A DNA stretch of 64,000 nucleotides, taken from assembly GCF_000178855.1 (NCBI RefSeq), contig NZ_ADVG01000002.1, positions 1,798,001 through 1,862,000 of the forward strand. The letters are read 5' to 3'. A program made the translations under genes and the position numbers. This document shows positions 60,035-64,000 of the stretch, in pieces (the stretch's first letter is position 1; every line of letters starts with the position of its first letter). The notes below the pieces were generated by a model. The model was not told where the DNA came from and searched no databases. It saw only the letters and a program-made list of their open reading frames with translations. Origin of the DNA: Ktedonobacter racemifer DSM 44963 (lineage in GTDB: Bacteria; Chloroflexota; Ktedonobacteria; Ktedonobacterales; Ktedonobacteraceae).

Positions 60035-60132
60035 AATAAGTGGCGTTCTGTATATCAGAATACAGCTATCTCCTTATTTTACCAAATAGATAGGACTACA
60101 GGAGTAGCTGAAAAAAAGGTACGTCACAAGCT

Positions 60133-61053
60133 CTATCTCTGCTCAAGCATGTGGATGGCCTGCTGCGTCTCGTGAGCAATGCTGGCGATCTCTGGCACGG
60201 TTAAGCTACCACGCTCCGTCAGCCAGGCACGAACCAGGTTTGCAGGCGTCACATCGAAGTAATAATTACGCACCGTCACCCCGATTGGAGGCTGATCCCA
60301 GACCTCGCTGGCCTCTTTCTCCTCCAATAAATGTGCTCTCTCCGCAAATTGCGCCGGGTCACCGCTCCAACGCCGGGACGAAATCTTCAGGGTTTCACAT
60401 AACACGTACAAAGGCACCTGGTACCCCTGAGCAGCCCAGGCCAGCAAGGCGGTTCCAGCTTTATTCAACACGGTGCCATCCGCCAGGAGACTATCCGCGC
60501 CAACCACCACACACTGGCATTGGGGGAGAAAAATCGCGGCCTGGGCGTCGGTTAGCAAGGTCACCTGAATGTTCGCCAGAGCCAGTTGCTGCGCCATCGT
60601 TCGCCCTTCATAGCGTGGACGCCCCTCCAGCACATAGACCTGCTCGACGCGCTCACGACATGCCGCCAACGCCTCAACCAATGTATGCGAGAGGCTACAC
60701 GTCAGTACATTTCCATGGAGAACTGGTCGTGCATGCTCTACAATCTGCTTGATAGCCGCGTCATACGCTTCCAGAAAGTCTGTCGCCTTCTGCGCGATAA
60801 CCGCAACGTCAGTCTCTGGCCCATGGGTAGAGCATAGGACACGGCTGACCGCGCTGGGCAAGGCCGACATCGCGGGCCGCGCAAATGCCAGCCTGCGCCC
60901 CACCGCAAAGAGCGTCTCCACCTGCTGCTGCGGGTTTGCAGACTGCTCCATAGCCAGATTGCGCAGCAGGAGCACCGCTTCACGCACCAACCAGCGTGAG
61001 CCATGGTCCCGGTCTCCTACAATCTGTTCAGCTCGCTCAAAAAACTGTTGCAT
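60133..61053 (-). CDS. IF-2B / eIF2B-alpha-like family protein
   Basis: A 306-residue Rossmann-like protein of the IF-2B family, which includes methylthioribose-1-phosphate isomerase, ribose-1,5-bisphosphate isomerase and eIF2B subunits. Family marks are VYVLEGRPRYEGRTMAQQL near residue 140 and VVVGADSLLADGTVLNKAGT near residue 190, with the GAD and NKxGT residues of the sugar-phosphate site. It is shorter than MtnA and closest in plan to the alpha-type or R15P-isomerase-like group. No methionine-salvage genes are nearby, so the substrate is open. GGGAGGAAG precedes the ATG. Confidence 0.85.
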   Translation of the reverse strand: MQQFFERAEQIVGDRDHGSRWLVREAVLLLRNLAMEQSANPQQQVETLFAVGRRLAFARPAMSALPSAVSRVLCSTHGPETDVAVIAQKATDFLEAYDAAIKQIVEHARPVLHGNVLTCSLSHTLVEALAACRERVEQVYVLEGRPRYEGRTMAQQLALANIQVTLLTDAQAAIFLPQCQCVVVGADSLLADGTVLNKAGTALLAWAAQGYQVPLYVLCETLKISSRRWSGDPAQFAERAHLLEEKEASEVWDQPPIGVTVRNYYFDVTPANLVRAWLTERGSLTVPEIASIAHETQQAIHMLEQR

Positions 61054-61111
61054 ATCTTCCTCCCACTATGCTCACGGCAAATATACATAAATCCCCATCT
61101 ATCGGTCACCT

Positions 61112-61142
61112 CAGTATAGCAAACCGACCCTCATCTCCAGCA
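61112..61142 (-). promoter_or_regulatory. Possible promoter of the IF-2B-like gene
   Basis: On the minus strand TATACT with TG one base upstream (extended -10) and TTGCTG 19 bases away. Confidence 0.45.
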
Positions 61143-61322
61143 AAGTAGATCGCATTTGTGTTATTGTATATTTGAAGTCCGAGAAGCATTGCTCTCTCTT
61201 CTATGCATCTTATTTTTGCCCGTAGAGCGTACCATCATCCAGTCTCGCCCTTGCCATACACAAAAGCGTCGAAGGCTGGTCCATTTTGTTCTGTGCAATG
61301 TAGCACACAGGAGGATGCGTTC

Positions 61323-62501
61323 ATGACCATTCAGGCGTCACGAGATGCAGTTATCGTTGAAGCCATCCGTACTCCCATTGGAAGACGCAATGGGCAGCTC
61401 AAGGATTGGCACCCCGTTGATTTGCTGGGACATGTGCTTGCCTCACTCATCGAGCGCACCCGGCTCGATAGTTCACTTATTGAGGATGTCATTGTTGGCT
61501 GCGTTAGCCAGGTTGGAGAGCAAAGCTTGAATGTCGCACGTAACGCGGCGCTGGCGGCAGGCTTTCCCGAGAGTGTTCCTGGTACTACGGTTGATAGACA
61601 GTGTGGCTCCAGCCAGCAGGCCATTCACTTCGCGGCCCAGGGCGTCATAAGCGGTGCCTATGATATCGTCATCGCGGGTGGTGTCGAATCCATGACCAGG
61701 GTACCTATGGGGTCCTCCAGCCAGGGACCAGGAGCACCCTTTGGCCCCCAAATGAACGCGCGCTATGATAATAAGCTCGTTCACCAGGGCATTAGTGCTG
61801 ACCTGATTGCACAAAAATGGGAGCTTTCGCGCGCAGAGTTAGATGCGTATAGTCTTGAAAGCCACCGGAGAGCGGCACGAGCCACAGCCGAAGGCTACTT
61901 CACCTCACAAATCGTTCCGGTACCCGTGCACCAGGCCGATGGCACAACCGCTCTTTTTAGCAAGGATGAAGGCATTCGCGCCGATACCAGCCTGGAGAAA
62001 CTGGCGAGCTTACAGCCAGCCTTCCAGACCAATGGACGTATCACCGCGGGGAACTCCTCCCAGATTAGCGATGGCGCCTCCGCCGTCCTCATCATGGAAC
62101 GTAGTGTGGCCGAGCGCCTGGGCTATACGCCACGCGCGCGCTTCGTCGCCTTCTCCCTCGCGGGCGACAATCCCATCTACATGCTTACCGCGCCCATTCC
62201 CGCCACGCGTAAAGTGCTGGCGAAAGCCAGCCTGACTCTGGATGAGATGGACCTGGTGGAAATTAATGAGGCCTTTGCCAGCGTTGTCCTGGCATGGCAA
62301 CGCGAGACCGGGGCCAGCCTGGATAAGGTCAATGTCAATGGAGGTGCGATTGCCGTAGGTCATCCCCTGGGAGCCTCAGGCGCGCGCCTGACCACCGTCT
62401 TGCTGCACGAGTTAGAGCGCCGCCAGGGTCGCTATGGTCTCCAGACGATCTGCGAGGGTGGCGGGATGGCCAACGCCATGATCATTGAGCGCCTCTCCTG
62501 A
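61323..62501 (+). CDS. Acetyl-CoA C-acyltransferase (thiolase)
   Basis: A 392-residue thiolase, joining or splitting acyl-CoA at the beta-keto position. The active-site Cys is in TTVDRQCGSSQQAIHFAAQG near residue 90. The GHPLGASGAR motif carries the catalytic His near residue 345, and the second Cys is in TICEGGGMANAMII near residue 378. AGGAGG stands eight bases before the ATG at 61323; a longer upstream frame is not needed. There is no fatty-acid-oxidation operon around it, so it may serve degradation or acetoacetyl-CoA formation. Confidence 0.95.
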   Translation: MTIQASRDAVIVEAIRTPIGRRNGQLKDWHPVDLLGHVLASLIERTRLDSSLIEDVIVGCVSQVGEQSLNVARNAALAAGFPESVPGTTVDRQCGSSQQAIHFAAQGVISGAYDIVIAGGVESMTRVPMGSSSQGPGAPFGPQMNARYDNKLVHQGISADLIAQKWELSRAELDAYSLESHRRAARATAEGYFTSQIVPVPVHQADGTTALFSKDEGIRADTSLEKLASLQPAFQTNGRITAGNSSQISDGASAVLIMERSVAERLGYTPRARFVAFSLAGDNPIYMLTAPIPATRKVLAKASLTLDEMDLVEINEAFASVVLAWQRETGASLDKVNVNGGAIAVGHPLGASGARLTTVLLHELERRQGRYGLQTICEGGGMANAMIIERLS

Positions 62502-62527
62502 TCCCCTTCAGACAATATCTATACAGA

Positions 62528-62583
62528 AGGGAGCTAGCACACCTGATGATAGAAACGATGGGTGTACTAGCTCCCTCTTTTCT
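62528..62583 (+). terminator. Terminator after the thiolase gene
   Basis: AGGGAGCTAG...ACACC pairs with GGTGT...CTAGCTCCCT (15 of 16 pairs) around a loop of about 17 bases and is followed by CTTTTC. The rest of the gap to 62746 shows no gene or clear promoter. Confidence 0.75.
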
Positions 62584-62746
62584 ATCGCTATGCCAGCACA
62601 AAATGTACTTCACCATGCCCCATTAGCCCACCCTCGCGCATCCTGGTTGTGAATCAGTGCTACAATACGAAACAATGATGCATGGTGCCACGTATATGAA
62701 GCGAGTAACCAACCGACCAGAATAATAGACAAGGATAGACGCGCCC

Positions 62747-63076
62747 ATGACCACATATAATACCGATGATTGGATCGTTACAGAGGAGGGTTTATATATT
62801 GCGACACGCGATTTTTTGATCCGTCGCGGCTATTGCTGCGCGAGTCGTTGTCGCAACTGCCCGTATATCAACTGGCGCGAAGATCCTACCTGGAAACCCA
62901 TCCCGGCAGAACACGTCCGGCGTATGCGCGTCGCCCCACGTTCCCTGGCTGCTGCTCGCTTCCTTCTCAAGCAACATGAGGCGGCCCTGGCACGAGACCC
63001 GGAAACCAACCTCAATTACCATCAACGCATGGTCACCCACTATCGCGGCCTACTAGAGCACTGGCAGGAGCTCTAA
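62747..63076 (+). CDS. DUF5522-like cysteine-rich protein
   Basis: A 109-residue protein with the DUF5522 signature RRGYCCASRCRNCPY near residue 26 (four Cys, probable metal site), preceded by YIATRDFL. The second half is a helical, His- and Arg-rich tail (RFLLKQHEAALARDPETNLNYHQ), unusual in length for this family. Function unknown. Confidence 0.8.
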   Translation: MTTYNTDDWIVTEEGLYIATRDFLIRRGYCCASRCRNCPYINWREDPTWKPIPAEHVRRMRVAPRSLAAARFLLKQHEAALARDPETNLNYHQRMVTHYRGLLEHWQEL

Positions 63077-63085
63077 GAACAGAAT

Positions 63086-63169
63086 AGAAGATGTGCAGTG
63101 CGCTGGCAGCCTGTGGCTGCCAGCACACTGCACATCTTCTCCCCTGGCGAGCACCATAGGTGCGAGAAG
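63086..63169. repeat. Composite palindrome element, copy 9 (reversed)
   Basis: Arms 63086-63111 and 63115-63140 match at 25 of 26 positions, loop TGT. The reversed short hairpin GGCGAGCACC-ata-GGTGCGAGAAG follows (63146-63169). Its stem CACC/GGTG differs from CGCC/GGCG and CCAC/GTGG elsewhere but still pairs. It lies between convergent genes. Confidence 0.88.
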
Positions 63170-63198
63170 TTAGAGCAAAAACATGTATATGAGATTAC

Positions 63199-64000
63199 TT
63201 ATACGGTGACGAAAGAGACACCTGAGCCAGGATAGGAGAAATCCCAGTAGGAGAGAATGCCAAAGCCGCCACCGGCCGCGTACCAGTTATAGTTACTGGT
63301 ATGCACCGTTCCATTGGCATTTATCGACTCAACAATTGCGACGTGGCCATAGCCACCTGCCCCTTGTACGCCGGGTTGTAGGACAATAATGGAGCCAACA
63401 GTTGGCATCGAAGAGACCTTCCAACCATAGGCGCGAGCCTGACCAGCCCACTCCCAGGCATTCCCATACCAGGGCACCCAGACGCCATGCAATTGGTGAA
63501 AGCGGTAGGCCGCCCAATAGGTACACTGACCCTGGAAGAAGTGATTACTCGTGCCATCTCCAAGCGTTGGACCTGTATTGGTCACGCCCGCATATGTTTT
63601 GTTTCCCGGATCAAAGCCATCCTGCGTTACCGCTGTAGCTGTAGCCGCCTGCGCAGGCAACGAGGCGCTATTGTCGCCTTTATTATCAAAGAGATTACTC
63701 AGGGATTTGGCAATGCCATTCGGACCTATCTGCGCGGGAGCCTGGGTCGCACTGACCGCCAATAGGGTACCTGCCATAATACAAATTAACAGCGCGGTGA
63801 CTGCGATATGCACTACCATGCGCCTCCCCTTAGGGGGTCGCATACCAGTTGAAGGCTTGCCAGAACCCGCGATGACGACCGGGACGCGCAGGGCCGTGGT
63901 ATTGCTCTTGGTGACCGAAAACTGGCCAGTCCTGCTCTGCACATCAAGAGAGAGCTGACGCGTCGCGCGAGGATTGACACCTGTATCAAATAAGGCACCG
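63199..64000 (-). CDS. CHAP-domain cell-wall amidase/endopeptidase, 5' end beyond the window
   Basis: The C-terminal half is a CHAP domain: FFQGQCTYWAAYRFHQ (catalytic Cys), PTVGSIIVLQPG and GYGHVAIVESIN (catalytic His). A membrane anchor lies upstream (VVHIAVTALLICIMAGTLLAV), with a Ser/Thr/Ala stalk between. CHAP proteins cut peptidoglycan peptides. A GTG at 63942 could start a 247-residue protein, but it has no ribosome site. The same frame stays open to the window edge with coding-like residues (PRATRQLSLD), so the true start is probably outside. Confidence 0.85.
   Translation of the reverse strand, partial: GALFDTGVNPRATRQLSLDVQSRTGQFSVTKSNTTALRVPVVIAGSGKPSTGMRPPKGRRMVVHIAVTALLICIMAGTLLAVSATQAPAQIGPNGIAKSLSNLFDNKGDNSASLPAQAATATAVTQDGFDPGNKTYAGVTNTGPTLGDGTSNHFFQGQCTYWAAYRFHQLHGVWVPWYGNAWEWAGQARAYGWKVSSMPTVGSIIVLQPGVQGAGGYGHVAIVESINANGTVHTSNYNWYAAGGGFGILSYWDFSYPGSGVSFVTV

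Overview
The window looks like chromosome of a Gram-positive-type, non-actinobacterial organism with mid-50s GC. Chloroflexota of the Ktedonobacteria type fits best. This is an inference from gene content: a CruF-like carotenoid gene beside a CrtI-like desaturase, a YvcK protein, a GYD-domain protein, Tat and rhomboid genes, many secreted or membrane proteins with Thr/Pro stalks, and GTG/TTG starts. No rRNA, tRNA, CRISPR array or prophage was seen. The only mobile element is one ISAs1-family insertion sequence at 590-1896.

Layout. 1-6.9 kb: a small membrane protein, the IS, then coaD, a coiled-coil protein, DUF177-rpmF-fabD and Asp23-nusB-acpP (coenzyme A, ribosome and fatty-acid housekeeping). 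7.1-9.5 kb: an ECF sigma factor with a tiny RR-motif membrane partner, then tatA-tatC. 9.5-12 kb, minus strand: an MFS transporter overlapping two membrane/coiled-coil proteins. 12.5-16 kb: a YeaQ-like protein, MarC, an active rhomboid protease and a TPR-fused pseudo-rhomboid. 16.3-21.3 kb, minus: a carotenoid desaturase and CruF-like hydratase, a membrane-anchored beta-propeller, and an esterase. 21.6-24.5 kb: a trans-sulfuration PLP enzyme, then rpsT with an attenuator-like leader, rplS and rnhB. 24.7-33.6 kb: tandem C39-like secreted proteins, a heterodimeric ABC exporter, rlmB and a TIG-type surface protein. 33.6-41.4 kb: thiN, a DprE1/DprE2-like pair, an HSL esterase, and a thiamine-precursor ABC transporter (thiY-thiX-thiZ) under a TPP riboswitch. 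41.4-47.6 kb, minus: nuoJKLMN, the membrane arm of complex I only. 48.5-64 kb: a zinc-ribbon pseudokinase, CaCA exchanger, GH15 glucoamylase, membrane and TPR proteins, yvcK, a GYD protein, a GGCT-like membrane protein, an IF-2B-like protein, thiolase, a DUF5522 protein and a CHAP-domain protein that runs off the right edge.

The most unusual signal is intergenic. About ten loci carry a composite element: a short hairpin of pattern CTTCTCGC-(stem)-TGC-(stem)-CTCGC next to a long, nearly perfect palindrome (21-37 bp arms, usually a 0-5 base loop). The arm sequence differs at every locus but is self-complementary at each. The short hairpin stems differ between loci with compensating changes (CGCC/GGCG, CCAC/GTGG, CACC/GGTG), and both hairpins tend to end in a CCTGCGG tip. 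Other long palindromes without the short hairpin sit between convergent genes, and two of them carry the TAG stop codons of both flanking genes in their arms. Three composite elements cluster in the thiamine-transport locus, around its riboswitch and inside the operon.
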